Assembly: GCF_000332055.1 (NCBI RefSeq)
Contig: NZ_ALVZ01000191.1
Span: forward strand, 1 to 47,363
DNA from: Xenococcus sp. PCC 7305
GTDB lineage: Bacteria > Cyanobacteriota > Cyanobacteriia > Cyanobacteriales > Xenococcaceae
DNA: 47,363 bases
Reading direction: 5' to 3'
Within the stretch, counting starts at the first letter, position 1. Each line of letters opens with the position of its first letter. Under the pieces are notes generated by a model. It ran no database searches, was not told where the DNA came from, and worked only from the letters and a program-made list of their open reading frames with translations. Both the position numbers and the translations under genes were made by a program. Shown here piece after piece: positions 18,393-27,390 of this stretch.

Positions 18393-19535
18393 ATGTTCGA
18401 TTTAAGTAATTGCCCAAAAATAAAACCAGTAACTAGTAAACTTTTTGCCATTTCTTTATTAGGCCTTAGTGCCTTTGGATTACTCGCAACCAAGACCCCT
18501 GCTAATCCTGATTCAATTATTTTGACAGGAACCATTCGGGACTTTCAAGCCAGCCATCCAGACTTCGAGTTCTTTCTTGATGATGGTAATAATATTTCTT
18601 GGAATAGTGAATTTGAATATGACAGAGGTATAGTTACAGATACTATTGGCGTTGATAAGAAACCTGTGTATGCTCATGACCAAGGTAGTACTCCTAGTAC
18701 TTCTGGAGCAAATAATTTTAATCAATGGTATAACGATGTGCCTGGCGTAAATCTTAGTAAAGAACATTCTATTACTCTTACTAAGCAAGCTGACGGAATG
18801 TATCAATATTCGAATAGTAGTTTTTTCCCGATTAATGGTGAACTGTATGGCAATGTGGAAGATGATCCCAACATTACAGCTCCAACCTCAGGCTGGATTT
18901 ATGATGGATGGATCAGCGGAAAAAGTGGCAATAATTATTATTTTACTTACGAAATCCATAACAGTTTTACCTATCAAGGCGGAGAAACATTCACCTTTGC
19001 AGGTGATGATGATGTTTGGGTGTATATCAATGGCAAAAGAGTCATTGACATTGGGGGAGTTCATACTGCACAAACTCAAACTGTGAATTTAGATGATATA
19101 GCTAATGCAATAGGTTTAGTAGTTGGAGAGACCTATGATTTTGATTTCTTTTTTGCGGAAAGATGTTTTCAAGATTCAAGATTCACGATTACGACCAACA
19201 TCGACTTAGTTGAATCAACAGAACCAATTCCCTCAACGGCAAATCAACCACCTGAAGCTGTAGATGATAGTGTAGAAGACAGCGTTAGAATTCTAACTTT
19301 AAACGTTCTGGCTAACGACAATGACCCAGACCTTGCTTACAACCCAGATGAACTGATAACGATTTCCTCAGTACACAATATTACTGGTGGAAATGCCGAA
19401 ATAAACAGTGAGGGAATGATAGTTTATACTCCCACCAATGGAATTGGAACCTATAGCCTTGATTATCTCATTACTGATACTGCTGGAGATACAGATGTTG
19501 GGACTGTAACCATTGATTTACTAGGTATTGACTAG
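18393..19535 (+). CDS. Secreted fibro-slime domain protein with Ig-like module
   Basis: A 380-residue exported protein. The signal peptide is about residues 1-37 (LFAISLLGLSAFGLLATKTPA). Residues ~45-275 form a fibro-slime domain, a calcium-binding, PA14-like beta-sandwich known from cellulosome and slime-mould surface proteins. It opens LTGTIRDFQASHPDFE and has the hallmark FTFAGDDDVWVYINGKRVID followed by GGVHTAQ. It closes with YDFDFFFAERCFQDSRFTI. Residues ~285-375 are a cadherin/Ig-like domain of the VLANDNDPD type (AVDDSVEDSVRILTLNVLAND). The chain ends in TIDLLGID. Like the two vWA proteins it lacks a sortase or PEP-CTERM signal and uses the same promoter module. It probably contributes sugar- or matrix-binding to the same surface structure. 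Confidence 0.85.
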   Translation: MFDLSNCPKIKPVTSKLFAISLLGLSAFGLLATKTPANPDSIILTGTIRDFQASHPDFEFFLDDGNNISWNSEFEYDRGIVTDTIGVDKKPVYAHDQGSTPSTSGANNFNQWYNDVPGVNLSKEHSITLTKQADGMYQYSNSSFFPINGELYGNVEDDPNITAPTSGWIYDGWISGKSGNNYYFTYEIHNSFTYQGGETFTFAGDDDVWVYINGKRVIDIGGVHTAQTQTVNLDDIANAIGLVVGETYDFDFFFAERCFQDSRFTITTNIDLVESTEPIPSTANQPPEAVDDSVEDSVRILTLNVLANDNDPDLAYNPDELITISSVHNITGGNAEINSEGMIVYTPTNGIGTYSLDYLITDTAGDTDVGTVTIDLLGID

Positions 19536-19674
19536 GTAATAACAAATTAATGTTTATTTTGAAAGTGTTAAGTAAAAGCTACATCTTGCCTGAGCTTTGG
19601 AATATTAGCGATCGCAGTATAAGAACAAATCTATAAAATAGCTATATCACAACCTAAATATAGCTTATTATAAA

Positions 19675-20436
19675 TTATTGATCGCTGATAACTTCTTCCT
19701 TTGGAGTATCAAACAAAACTGATTCCATATAATATTCTGCCCAATCAGGGCCAAAAGCTTTTTCTAGCACTCGTCGCGTTTTATCGTTTTTTTGTTGCTT
19801 GTTGCAATAGTATTCTTGTCCAGCTAAATATAATTCTTTTTCTTGAGGAGATAAAGGTTTTGCGGCAACAGACTGTTGGCAATGAACTCGTAACATGATT
19901 TCTGTGTAGCGAAGAAATTCTTGTTCTTCAATTGCGCTACTAGGACGGATGAAAAGACAAAATTCCGAGAAAATATCTGCCCAAGAAGGAAGTTCCCTGG
20001 GCTGGGAAAATTTGTTTATCGGAAGTTCCTTTAGTTCCTGTTTGTAAACAATAGAGAGTGTTTTTTCTGGACTAGTAGGGGAAAGATCTGCGATCGCAGC
20101 ACTGATACCGACTTTACCCGCAACAATGTCGCAACCAAACATGGGCAAAGGATATTCGGGGCGGGGAAACATGACACAATGCAAAATATCCAGATTATTC
20201 CCAATCTTTGCCAGTTCCAAATGCATTTTCCGAAATTCTCGTGTTTGGTAGCAGCGATTTTCGATGCGGAGCTTTTCTCCTTCTAATTTTCCTTCCACAT
20301 AGCCTAGTCCTTCTGGGAGAGAATATTCAGACAAATCAAGATATTCTTCCCAACAACCTAAAATCAAATCAGCAAGTTGTCGAATTAAGGGATGTTGTTC
20401 TTGGCGCAGTGAAGGCGGTTGTGAGGATTTTAGCAT
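19675..20436 (-). CDS. pcyA: Phycocyanobilin:ferredoxin oxidoreductase
   Basis: PcyA reduces biliverdin IXalpha by four electrons from ferredoxin to phycocyanobilin, the chromophore of phycocyanin and of phytochromes. The protein (253 residues from the chosen start) carries the family blocks [20 protein letters not shown] and [10 protein letters not shown]. The active-site stretch [20 protein letters not shown] ends in the catalytic CD (CDIVAG). It includes the Glu of IENR, the His of LHC and the Asp of GCD that act in proton transfer in the studied enzymes. [28 protein letters not shown] and the C-terminal YMESVLFD are also typical. I choose the ATG at 20436; an upstream GTG at 20451 would add five residues. 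Transcribed alone. Confidence 0.96.
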   Translation of the reverse strand: MLKSSQPPSLRQEQHPLIRQLADLILGCWEEYLDLSEYSLPEGLGYVEGKLEGEKLRIENRCYQTREFRKMHLELAKIGNNLDILHCVMFPRPEYPLPMFGCDIVAGKVGISAAIADLSPTSPEKTLSIVYKQELKELPINKFSQPRELPSWADIFSEFCLFIRPSSAIEEQEFLRYTEIMLRVHCQQSVAAKPLSPQEKELYLAGQEYYCNKQQKNDKTRRVLEKAFGPDWAEYYMESVLFDTPKEEVISDQ

Positions 20437-20578
20437 TCGATCAAAAAACACTTATTATTCAGATAACTCTTAGGATATAGAGTCTACTCCTTTAACGATA
20501 TACTGATACGAGACTATTTATCGGATTATTTGTTGTATATGTATAAATAGTAATTTATTCTATCTGGAGTATTGTAGT

Positions 20579-20740
20579 ATGTTTGGTCTAGGTTTTCCAG
20601 AGTTAGCAATTATTGCCATAGTTGCGATAGTAGTTTTCGGCCCCAAGAAAATACCGGAAATAGGCGGAGCACTAGGCAAAACATTACGGGGGTTCAAAGA
20701 AGAGATGAATTCAAATCAGGAGGAAGATTCTGATGTTTAA
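20579..20740 (+). CDS. tatA: Sec-independent translocase subunit TatA/E
   Basis: A 53-residue gene. The protein begins MFGLGFPELAIIAIVAIVVF, a single short membrane helix. The hallmark FGPKKIPEIGGALGKTLRGF, the hinge and amphipathic helix of TatA, comes next, and then a short acidic tail (EEDSDV). TatA subunits assemble around TatC to let folded twin-arginine precursors cross the plasma or thylakoid membrane. The family is usually 55-90 residues in cyanobacteria; here the tail is short. A weak Shine-Dalgarno-like TGGAG sits about 10 bases before the ATG. tatC is not in the window. Confidence 0.92.
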   Translation: MFGLGFPELAIIAIVAIVVFGPKKIPEIGGALGKTLRGFKEEMNSNQEEDSDV

Positions 20741-20789
20741 GCAGCGCAAATTTGATCAGTTATAGACGTTGCAGAATTTGCTAGTGAAG

Positions 20790-22421
20790 TTAACCCTTCA
20801 TTATTTGCATAAGATATTCGTGGTCTTCATTTAGTTGCTTAATCTTATTCTTATTTAACCCAATACCCTGCTTAACCTTAACTAGATGACTATTGGAGTC
20901 TTGTATATAAGAGTTAACTTTTTCTTGATGCATTTGATGTTGTTCATCTAAAAATATATTTATATCCTGCATTAATTTATCGGCAATGAATTTAACCAAG
21001 TTTTGATACTTATTCCCAACAGATTTCTTTAATTCCTTAGTCTGTTGTTTCAGCTTCAGGGATTTAACACTTTGACCAGTTAGGACCTTGATTATTTGTA
21101 GGATCAAAAAAACAAAGCCGAATAGTCTACCTGTCAAGAAAAAGAAGCCTAAACCGATGGAGAGCGTGATCGCGATTCTAAACCAATTGCTTTGGGTATA
21201 ATGATAATCAAAAAGTATGCGGTTAGTCTCAGACAAAACCACGGGGCAAATATATTTGTTTAAATCAAACTCAGGTTGAGAAATTCTCGGCAGTTTGCAG
21301 TTTTTCTCGGATAACCTATTCACAATTTGCAACTCGCGATCGCTTTCTTCGATAAACTGATTAAAGATATTTAATTCTTGGTCCAAAAACCACCACTGTT
21401 GTTCAATCCACAAATTTATTTTCTGTTGATAAAGCTCTAAAATATGTCGATGAATTGCTTTGACATATTGGTCTTCTTGTATTACTAAAGTTAAATAGAT
21501 TTTTTTATCTTCTTGAAATTGAATCACTGTAGATTTCCCAATTATTTGCTGCACATTATAGATAAAGCTTGTAGAGATGAAAGGGTTAATGAAATCTTGT
21601 TTTGAGTCAAGTAGGGTTTGCTTGATTGTTTTTAAATGATACTGCAATATTTTATTGAGCTTAGGGGGTAATTGTTTAATTTTTTTCCGAACTTGTGGGG
21701 GATCTTCTCCCGCAAAATAAACTTGCTTGCTTTGCTCTATTTGTTTTTTATATTGTGATTTACGTTGAAGGAAATATTTTTGAGCCATCTTTACCAGCTT
21801 CTCTTCTAAGGAGGCTTGTCTGATTAGGATAATTTGTTCTAGAAGTGATTTTAGACAATTATCATATTCTCGACTATTTAATAATGTCTGAGATTTTTCC
21901 GTAAATTCACCATAAAAATTAAAATAATTCACTCTTAAGAAACTAATATTTGGCAACCAAGATTGTATTTTATTTGAAGATTGATTAAAATCAAAAATAA
22001 TCAGGGGAATATTTATTTTTTTAGCTTTAATCACTAATTTCTGTTCAACAGGAATACTATCCTTACTGGAATCTATAACTAAAAATAATAAATCGCAACT
22101 ATTAAAAAGATGCCCTAAATCATAAGGGAAAGTGATTATTGTAAATTGGGAGATGGGATTGAGTCTGCTACAAGTTTGGTTAAACAGTTTAACTTTTTTG
22201 AGTAAATCTTCTTGGCAACCAGCAATTTTAACCTGAATAAGATTATTGTTAGTTTTTAAAAATGATTCTTCTAGATCCTGAAGAAGAGTAATATATTCTC
22301 TGTCTTCATCAACCTTCTGAGATAAATATTTTTTGACTTTCGGCAATTTTTCCAACAAAAATCGATTAACACTTGTACATTCTGATCGCTCAAAATCAGA
22401 AGAGAAGTCTGGGTTTATCAT
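20790..22421 (-). CDS. Degenerate dynamin-like membrane protein
   Basis: A 543-residue protein I do not recognise with certainty. The first ~190 residues look like a worn-down G domain: a strand-like VKIAGCQEDLLKKVKLF where a P-loop would sit but without GxxxxGK(S/T). DLLFLVIDSS follows, and then IPLIIFDFNQSS, which lacks the NKxD base-recognition motif. The middle and C-terminal parts are long charged helices. About residues 410-450 form a hydrophobic hairpin (WFRIAITLSIGLGFFFLTG and FVFLILQIIKVLTG). Helix - membrane hairpin - helix is the layout of bacterial dynamin-like proteins, so a membrane-shaping relative without GTPase activity is a reasonable guess. It converges on tatA with 49 bases between stops. 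Confidence is high that the gene is real, low in function. Confidence 0.6.
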   Translation of the reverse strand: MINPDFSSDFERSECTSVNRFLLEKLPKVKKYLSQKVDEDREYITLLQDLEESFLKTNNNLIQVKIAGCQEDLLKKVKLFNQTCSRLNPISQFTIITFPYDLGHLFNSCDLLFLVIDSSKDSIPVEQKLVIKAKKINIPLIIFDFNQSSNKIQSWLPNISFLRVNYFNFYGEFTEKSQTLLNSREYDNCLKSLLEQIILIRQASLEEKLVKMAQKYFLQRKSQYKKQIEQSKQVYFAGEDPPQVRKKIKQLPPKLNKILQYHLKTIKQTLLDSKQDFINPFISTSFIYNVQQIIGKSTVIQFQEDKKIYLTLVIQEDQYVKAIHRHILELYQQKINLWIEQQWWFLDQELNIFNQFIEESDRELQIVNRLSEKNCKLPRISQPEFDLNKYICPVVLSETNRILFDYHYTQSNWFRIAITLSIGLGFFFLTGRLFGFVFLILQIIKVLTGQSVKSLKLKQQTKELKKSVGNKYQNLVKFIADKLMQDINIFLDEQHQMHQEKVNSYIQDSNSHLVKVKQGIGLNKNKIKQLNEDHEYLMQIMKG

Positions 22422-22550
22422 CGATAAATATACTTTCTTTAAATATTTACAGTTTGTAATTCGTAATTTAGTTCATAATACTTCAAAAGTTGAGAAAAAA
22501 TTGACTCGCAACTAATAACTGATAAACTGGAAAGGTTGTCAAAATCGCAC

Positions 22551-22624
22551 ATTCAGGAATTCGGGTGTTTTCTCAAGAAGTCCATAGTAAAACGCTTCAT
22601 TTTAAAGCGAAGTACTCCCTGAAT
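22551..22624 (+). promoter_or_regulatory. Structured leader of rpsB
   Basis: ATTCAGG (22551-22557) and CCTGAAT (22618-22624) can pair and enclose a second stem: AGTA / TACT and CGCTT (22593-22597) / AAGCG (22605-22609). The fold ends about 55 bases before the rpsB ATG. Ribosomal protein S2 controls its own leader in several bacteria, so this could be an S2 binding site. The pairing is visible, the function is inference. Confidence 0.4.
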
Positions 22625-22679
22625 AATCAAGAAAATTCCCCTGGATGGAGGATTAACCCGAAAAGGAGTTAAATAAATT

Positions 22680-23531
22680 ATGCCCGTTGTTACGTTAGCC
22701 GAACTATTAGAATCAGGTGTTCACTTTGGACATCAGACCCGCCGCTGGAATCCCAGAATGGCCCAGTATATATATACCGCAAGAAATGGGGTTCATATCA
22801 TTGACTTAGTGCAAACAGCACAGTTAATAGAAGAGGCTTATGACTTCATGCGCAATTCTTCCGAAAAAGGCAAGAAAGTGCTTTTTGTGGGAACTAAACG
22901 TCAAGCAGCAGGGATTATTGCTCAAGAAGCTAGTCGTTGTGGCTCCTACTATGTTAACCAGAGATGGCTTGGTGGGATGTTGACCAACTGGGAAACCATT
23001 AAAACCAGAGTAGAAAGACTCAAAGAATTAGAAAATCTAGAAATTACGGGTGCTTTGGATAAAAGACCTAAAAAAGAAGGTTCAATGTTGCGTCGTGAAC
23101 TAGGTAAATTGCAGAAATATCTAGGCGGCATCAAAACCATGCGTAAAGTTCCTGATATTGTGGTGATTGTCGATCAAAAACGAGAACATAATGCGATTTC
23201 TGAATGCCAGAAATTAAACATCCCTGTTTTATCAATTTTAGATACAAATTGTGATCCTGATGTAGTTGATATTCCCATTCCGGCTAATGATGATGCAATT
23301 CGTTCGATTAAACTAATCCTTGGCAAGCTAGCGGATGCAATTCATGAAGGTCGTCATGGAGCTGCCAGTGCACAAGAGGATTATGAAGAATTTGAAGATG
23401 CTATTAGCGATGAAGATTATCCTGACGCCGAATACAGTGACGAAGAAGTAGTCGAAGCCGTCGAAGCAGTAGCAGAAGAATCTGTTGAGATAACCACAGA
23501 AGATACTGCGGACAAAGATAGCGAAGAGTAA
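22680..23531 (+). CDS. rpsB: 30S ribosomal protein S2
   Basis: S2 binds the head-body junction of the 30S subunit and is needed to recruit S1 and initiate translation. The protein has 283 residues. Its start, [20 protein letters not shown], is the classic S2 N-terminus. [47 protein letters not shown] and [15 protein letters not shown] follow in order. The C-terminus beyond residue 225 is a long acidic tail ([20 protein letters not shown] and on), longer than in E. coli S2 but common in cyanobacteria. AAAAGGAGTT lies about 11 bases before the ATG. tsf follows 209 bases later, the usual rpsB-tsf pair. Confidence 0.97.
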   Translation: MPVVTLAELLESGVHFGHQTRRWNPRMAQYIYTARNGVHIIDLVQTAQLIEEAYDFMRNSSEKGKKVLFVGTKRQAAGIIAQEASRCGSYYVNQRWLGGMLTNWETIKTRVERLKELENLEITGALDKRPKKEGSMLRRELGKLQKYLGGIKTMRKVPDIVVIVDQKREHNAISECQKLNIPVLSILDTNCDPDVVDIPIPANDDAIRSIKLILGKLADAIHEGRHGAASAQEDYEEFEDAISDEDYPDAEYSDEEVVEAVEAVAEESVEITTEDTADKDSEE

Positions 23532-23740
23532 ACAATTTCGGTACCAAAGCATTATTCGGAATAAGACATCCTTTTTTGTCCTGTCTTCGCGGGATAATTA
23601 AGGACAAGGGAAGAATGAGATACTAAGGATTAGATTTAAGTTTTATCTATCCTCAGTCCTCATCTTTAAACATTGCTTATCCCTTAAAATAAGCTTAGAC
23701 TTGGTTGTTTTTTCATAAAAAAAGATTAGGAACAAATAAC

Positions 23741-24400
23741 ATGGCGCAAATCTCGGCAAAATTAGTAAAGGAACTCCGCACACAGAGTGGTGCGGGAATG
23801 ATGGACTGTAAGAAAGCTCTCATCGAAAATGATGGTGACACGACGAAGGCAATGGAGTGGTTGCGCCAAAAAGGAATTGCTTCTGCTGGGAAAAAACAGA
23901 GTCGAGTGGCTGCTGAAGGACTAGTAGATAGTTATATTCATACTGGTGGTCGCATTGGAGTCTTAGTAGAAGTCAATTGTGAGACTGATTTCGTAGCTCG
24001 TGGGGATCAATTTAAAGAACTAGTGCGTGATATTGCAATGCAAATTGCGGCTTGTCCCAACGTCGAATATATCAGCGTAGAAGATATTCCTGAAACAGTT
24101 GCTGCCAAGGAAAAAGAAATTGAAATGGGTCGAGATGATCTAGCAGGGAAGCCCGATAAAATCAAAGAAAAGATTGTTGAAGGTAGAATTGGGAAACGAC
24201 TTAAAGAACTTTCCTTATTGGATCAACCATTCATTAAGGATCAAAGCATTACTGTGGCAGAGTTGGTTACTAATACTGTTGCCAAATTAGGGGAAAATAT
24301 TCAAGTTCGCCGTTTTTACCGCTTTGTTCTCGGAGAGGGTATCGAAAAGGAGGAAACTAACTTTGCTGATGAGGTAGCAGCACAAACAGGCCAGAAATAG
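23741..24400 (+). CDS. tsf: Translation elongation factor Ts
   Basis: EF-Ts exchanges GDP for GTP on EF-Tu. The 219-residue protein has the N-terminal UBA-like domain ([33 protein letters not shown]) and the core motif [11 protein letters not shown] that contacts EF-Tu. [17 protein letters not shown], the short cyanobacterial/chloroplast type of C-terminal half, and [15 protein letters not shown] complete it. It is shorter than the E. coli protein (about 280), as usual in this phylum. The start is the ATG at 23741 after AGGAACAA; an upstream TTG at 23705 would add 12 unrelated residues. A terminator follows at 24450. Confidence 0.97.
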   Translation: MAQISAKLVKELRTQSGAGMMDCKKALIENDGDTTKAMEWLRQKGIASAGKKQSRVAAEGLVDSYIHTGGRIGVLVEVNCETDFVARGDQFKELVRDIAMQIAACPNVEYISVEDIPETVAAKEKEIEMGRDDLAGKPDKIKEKIVEGRIGKRLKELSLLDQPFIKDQSITVAELVTNTVAKLGENIQVRRFYRFVLGEGIEKEETNFADEVAAQTGQK

Positions 24401-24449
24401 TTGGCAATATTGTTATTAGTTTTAGAATTGAGAATTTGATTACTAAATT

Positions 24450-24490
24450 AAGACAAGAGTAAAATTAATTTTTTGCTTTTGTCTTTTTTT
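24450..24490 (+). terminator. Rho-independent terminator after tsf
   Basis: AAGACAAGAGTAAAA pairs with TTTTGCTTTTGTCTT over 15 positions with two non-Watson-Crick pairs and a short TTAATT loop, and runs into seven T. It begins 50 bases after the tsf stop and ends just before the convergent sensor gene. Confidence 0.75.
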
Positions 24491-24491
24491 G

Positions 24492-25409
24492 TTAATGATT
24501 TGAGTCATTGGGTCGATTTACTTTGCTCAATCGATTCATTGCCATTGATAAACTCAATTTCATTCTTCCAAAAGCCTCTGCTAAACTACCAATTTCATCC
24601 TGGCGCAATTCGTCAAAATCAGCGTTTAGATTACCTACACTCACTTCTTCAGCTACTCGAACAATTCGTTTTAATGGTCGAATAACATTTTGATTTAGCA
24701 AATAATTAACCAGCAAGATAACTGAAATAAATACTCCAGAAATGATTATCATAATCCCGACAAAGGATTGACGGGCTTGTGACACTACTTTTTGTGCCGG
24801 TACAGAAATAATCTGAGCCCCGACAATTTCATTAAGTTTCCAACCATAACCATTTTTCGTCCCGTAACGCTCAACAAGACTAGGGGGCGCTTTTTCAGGA
24901 GTACTATGACATTGTAAACAGCTTTCTTTTTTGATTTGGATTGGACGGGCAATGAAAAATAATTGACCACCAGAAACGGAACGAAAGTCGGCAATTTCTT
25001 TTAAATTGGGATTGCTAATAAATCGTTCGACAATTTTTGTTTCAAATTGATCTGCGCGATCGCGTAAATTTGACGGGTTTAGGGTAGCTTCTTTATAGAA
25101 AAAGTTACGATATTCCAGATTGTTTTGTCGGAGACCTTCAAATACTTCCCTTGCCGAATAAGCAGGTATAGTTTCGGGTAAAAATTCCACTTCAATTTTG
25201 TCTATCAGTTCTGGCTTGACCTGACTACTGGTATATTCTCTCACTGAGTTCATGGTTTCCATTAAAATCAAGGCTTGAGAGGTTATTTGGTTTTGAGTGT
25301 CTGATCTTAAAATAAATCCCATCGCGATCGCAATTAGGCCCAATCCGAAGATTAATATCCCTAAAAGGATAGCGGTAAATTTTTGTCTTAATTTCCATTT
25401 TTTTAACAT
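24492..25409 (-). CDS. Membrane heme-binding sensor protein (DUF3365 + HAMP)
   Basis: A 305-residue protein. An N-terminal membrane helix (FTAILLGILIFGLGLIAIAM) is followed by a periplasmic domain of about 170 residues of the DUF3365/Tll0287-like type. This domain holds the single c-type heme motif CLQCHS (C-x-x-C-H, near residue 169). A second membrane helix (SFVGIMIIISGVFISVILLVNYLL) and a HAMP linker (NQNVIRPLKRIVRVAEEVSVGNLNADFDE) close the protein. It stops after the HAMP with AEAFGRMKLSLSMAMNRLSK, with no kinase, cyclase or methyl-accepting domain. It would sense redox or a gas through the heme and must pass the signal to a separate partner. The ATG at 25409 (MLKKWKLRQKF) is preferred to an upstream ATG at 25442. 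Confidence 0.82.
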   Translation of the reverse strand: MLKKWKLRQKFTAILLGILIFGLGLIAIAMGFILRSDTQNQITSQALILMETMNSVREYTSSQVKPELIDKIEVEFLPETIPAYSAREVFEGLRQNNLEYRNFFYKEATLNPSNLRDRADQFETKIVERFISNPNLKEIADFRSVSGGQLFFIARPIQIKKESCLQCHSTPEKAPPSLVERYGTKNGYGWKLNEIVGAQIISVPAQKVVSQARQSFVGIMIIISGVFISVILLVNYLLNQNVIRPLKRIVRVAEEVSVGNLNADFDELRQDEIGSLAEAFGRMKLSLSMAMNRLSKVNRPNDSNH

Positions 25410-25497
25410 ACGTAAATTTAGGAATAAGGAACAAGGAATCACAAGCGACCTTCACTTATGATACTCCTGATATTAGATAGATGGGATTTTAACTCAT

Positions 25498-25532
25498 CAA
25501 AAAAGCGATCGCATGAAACACTTGCGATCGCT
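25498..25532 (-). terminator. Terminator of ndhD built from two HIP1 octamers
   Basis: Read on the minus strand, AGCGATCGC and GCGATCGCT are perfect 9-base arms around an 11-base loop and are followed by a run of six T. Each arm contains the full HIP1 octamer GCGATCGC. The hairpin lies about 45 bases after the ndhD stop (25579). Confidence 0.75.
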
Positions 25533-25578
25533 ATAAAAAGTTATTGAATTGTAACAAAAAGACTTAAATTTACCTTTT

Positions 25579-27267
25579 TTATTTAGCTAGAGTAGCTAAT
25601 TCTGGTTCCACAATCCCAATTTCAGGAACAGAGAAAGTCTGAGCGTAAATTCCAGCGGGATTAGACTGAGCAATTTTACTATGTGATTGAAGAATTTCTG
25701 TATTTACAGCAACTGTTTTCACGTCATAGAGTTGAGTTGTCAACTTGGGATAGACCCCAATTGTGACAATCATCACGAGAAAACAAGCCGCAATAAAGAT
25801 TTCTCTGGGATTAGCATCAGTGACACGAGCCTCTTCTGGCAAAACACAGCTATTACCAAAACAAACTGCTTTATCATTACCAATACTTTGAGTTTTCTTT
25901 TCTTGAATGTCACAAGCCAATGCTTCATTAGAAGTGAAAAATACAAGTCTGAGCATCGATAACAAATAAATCGGAGTCAAAATCAGTCCTACAGCTGTTA
26001 GGAATAAAACCACCAGACGAAAGCCAGGAGTATATATATTGCTTGTTGTAACCCCCATAAAAACTGCAAGTTCACTAGCAAAACCACTCATGCCGGGGAG
26101 GGCCAGAGAAGCCATCGCCCCAGCCGTAAATAAAGCAAAGGTCTTGGGCATTACTTGACCGATGCCGTCCATCCTATCCATAAATAGAGTGTGGGTGCGA
26201 TCGTAAGTTACGCCAGTGAGGAAGAAGAGCACAGCAGCAATCAAGCCATGGGAAAGCATTTGCAACATGGCACCGCTAATACCGATGTCGGTAAAAGATG
26301 CAATTCCTAGCAAGACAAATCCCATGTGGGAAACTGAAGAATAAGCTAGACGGCGCTTCATATTACATTGTCCAAAAGAACTGAATGCACCGTAGACAAT
26401 ATTAATGACACCTAAAACAATTAGTAGCGGCGCGAAGTAAGTATGGGCATCAGGCAATAATTCTAAATTAAAGCGAATTAGACCATAGCCACCCATTTTT
26501 AGCAATACACCAGCTAAAATCATTGATATGGGAGCGGAAGCTTCACCATGAGCGTCGGGAAGCCAAGTATGGAAGGGGAAAATCGCTAATTTAACCCCAA
26601 ATGCAATTAACAATCCAGCATACAGAGGTATTTCTAAAGCTAAAGGATAATCCTTAGCGTTAAGAGCAGCTAAATCAAAGGTGAAATTGTCTCCGTAAAG
26701 AGCCATTGCCAAACCGGCTACTAAAATAAATATAGAAGCAGCGGCTGTATAGAGTAAGAATTTAGTGGCTGCGTAGCGACGCTTCTCGCCACCCCAAATA
26801 GAAACTAATAAGTATACAGGAACTAACTCTAATTCCCACATTAGGAAAAATAGCAGCATATCCTGAGCTACAAATACTCCAATCTGTGCTGAATAGAGTA
26901 TAAGTATCAGCATGTAGAAAAGCTTTGGTTTACGATCTACTCTCCATGCTGCCAACATCGAAAGAGTGGTAACAAATCCTGCTAATAAAACTAGAGGTGC
27001 GGATAGCCCATCTACTGAAACCGCCCAACTCAAACCTAATTGAGGTATCCAAGAATATTTTTCTGCAAGCTGGAATTGTTGTGCATCGTTGAGATTATAC
27101 TGTTGCCAAAACGCATAGCACATTAAAACAAAGTCTGCGATGCCAACACCCAGTGCGTAAGCTTTTACGCGTTTGCCATCCTTATCGGGAATAAGAGGAA
27201 TAGCAACAGAAGCAATTAAAGGGAGTAAGACGATCGCGGTAAGCCAGGGAAATTGAGCCGCCATCAT
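25579..27267 (-). CDS. ndhD: NAD(P)H-quinone oxidoreductase subunit D4
   Basis: NdhD is one of the antiporter-like, proton-pumping membrane subunits of photosynthetic NDH-1 in the thylakoid, serving cyclic electron flow or CO2 uptake depending on the isoform. The 562-residue protein has about 14 membrane segments. It shows the family signature [15 protein letters not shown]-like [13 protein letters not shown] and the Glu in [12 protein letters not shown]. The Lys in [20 protein letters not shown] and the loop [20 protein letters not shown]-like sequence are present too, as is [14 protein letters not shown] hydrophilic loop (about 455-490, with three cysteines) and a tail follow the core. It stands alone rather than beside ndhF. 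From sequence it looks like the NdhD1/D2 (respiratory/cyclic) rather than the CO2-uptake group, but this needs a tree. Confidence 0.93.
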   Translation of the reverse strand: MMAAQFPWLTAIVLLPLIASVAIPLIPDKDGKRVKAYALGVGIADFVLMCYAFWQQYNLNDAQQFQLAEKYSWIPQLGLSWAVSVDGLSAPLVLLAGFVTTLSMLAAWRVDRKPKLFYMLILILYSAQIGVFVAQDMLLFFLMWELELVPVYLLVSIWGGEKRRYAATKFLLYTAAASIFILVAGLAMALYGDNFTFDLAALNAKDYPLALEIPLYAGLLIAFGVKLAIFPFHTWLPDAHGEASAPISMILAGVLLKMGGYGLIRFNLELLPDAHTYFAPLLIVLGVINIVYGAFSSFGQCNMKRRLAYSSVSHMGFVLLGIASFTDIGISGAMLQMLSHGLIAAVLFFLTGVTYDRTHTLFMDRMDGIGQVMPKTFALFTAGAMASLALPGMSGFASELAVFMGVTTSNIYTPGFRLVVLFLTAVGLILTPIYLLSMLRLVFFTSNEALACDIQEKKTQSIGNDKAVCFGNSCVLPEEARVTDANPREIFIAACFLVMIVTIGVYPKLTTQLYDVKTVAVNTEILQSHSKIAQSNPAGIYAQTFSVPEIGIVEPELATLAK

Positions 27268-27390
27268 AGTTGTGAGTATTAGTACTTAATGTGTTGATGT
27301 CATCATTATAAGCAACAACATGAAGAAATGTAAAGAGATTAGAATTTATTTTTCTTGCAACAGAAATTAAGTATTTTTATTACTATATTA

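Noticed and set aside
23556-23600. Attenuator between rpsB and tsf
   Set aside because: Only a five-base stem (AAGAC/GTCTT) around T-rich DNA; not strong enough to support a terminator or attenuator.
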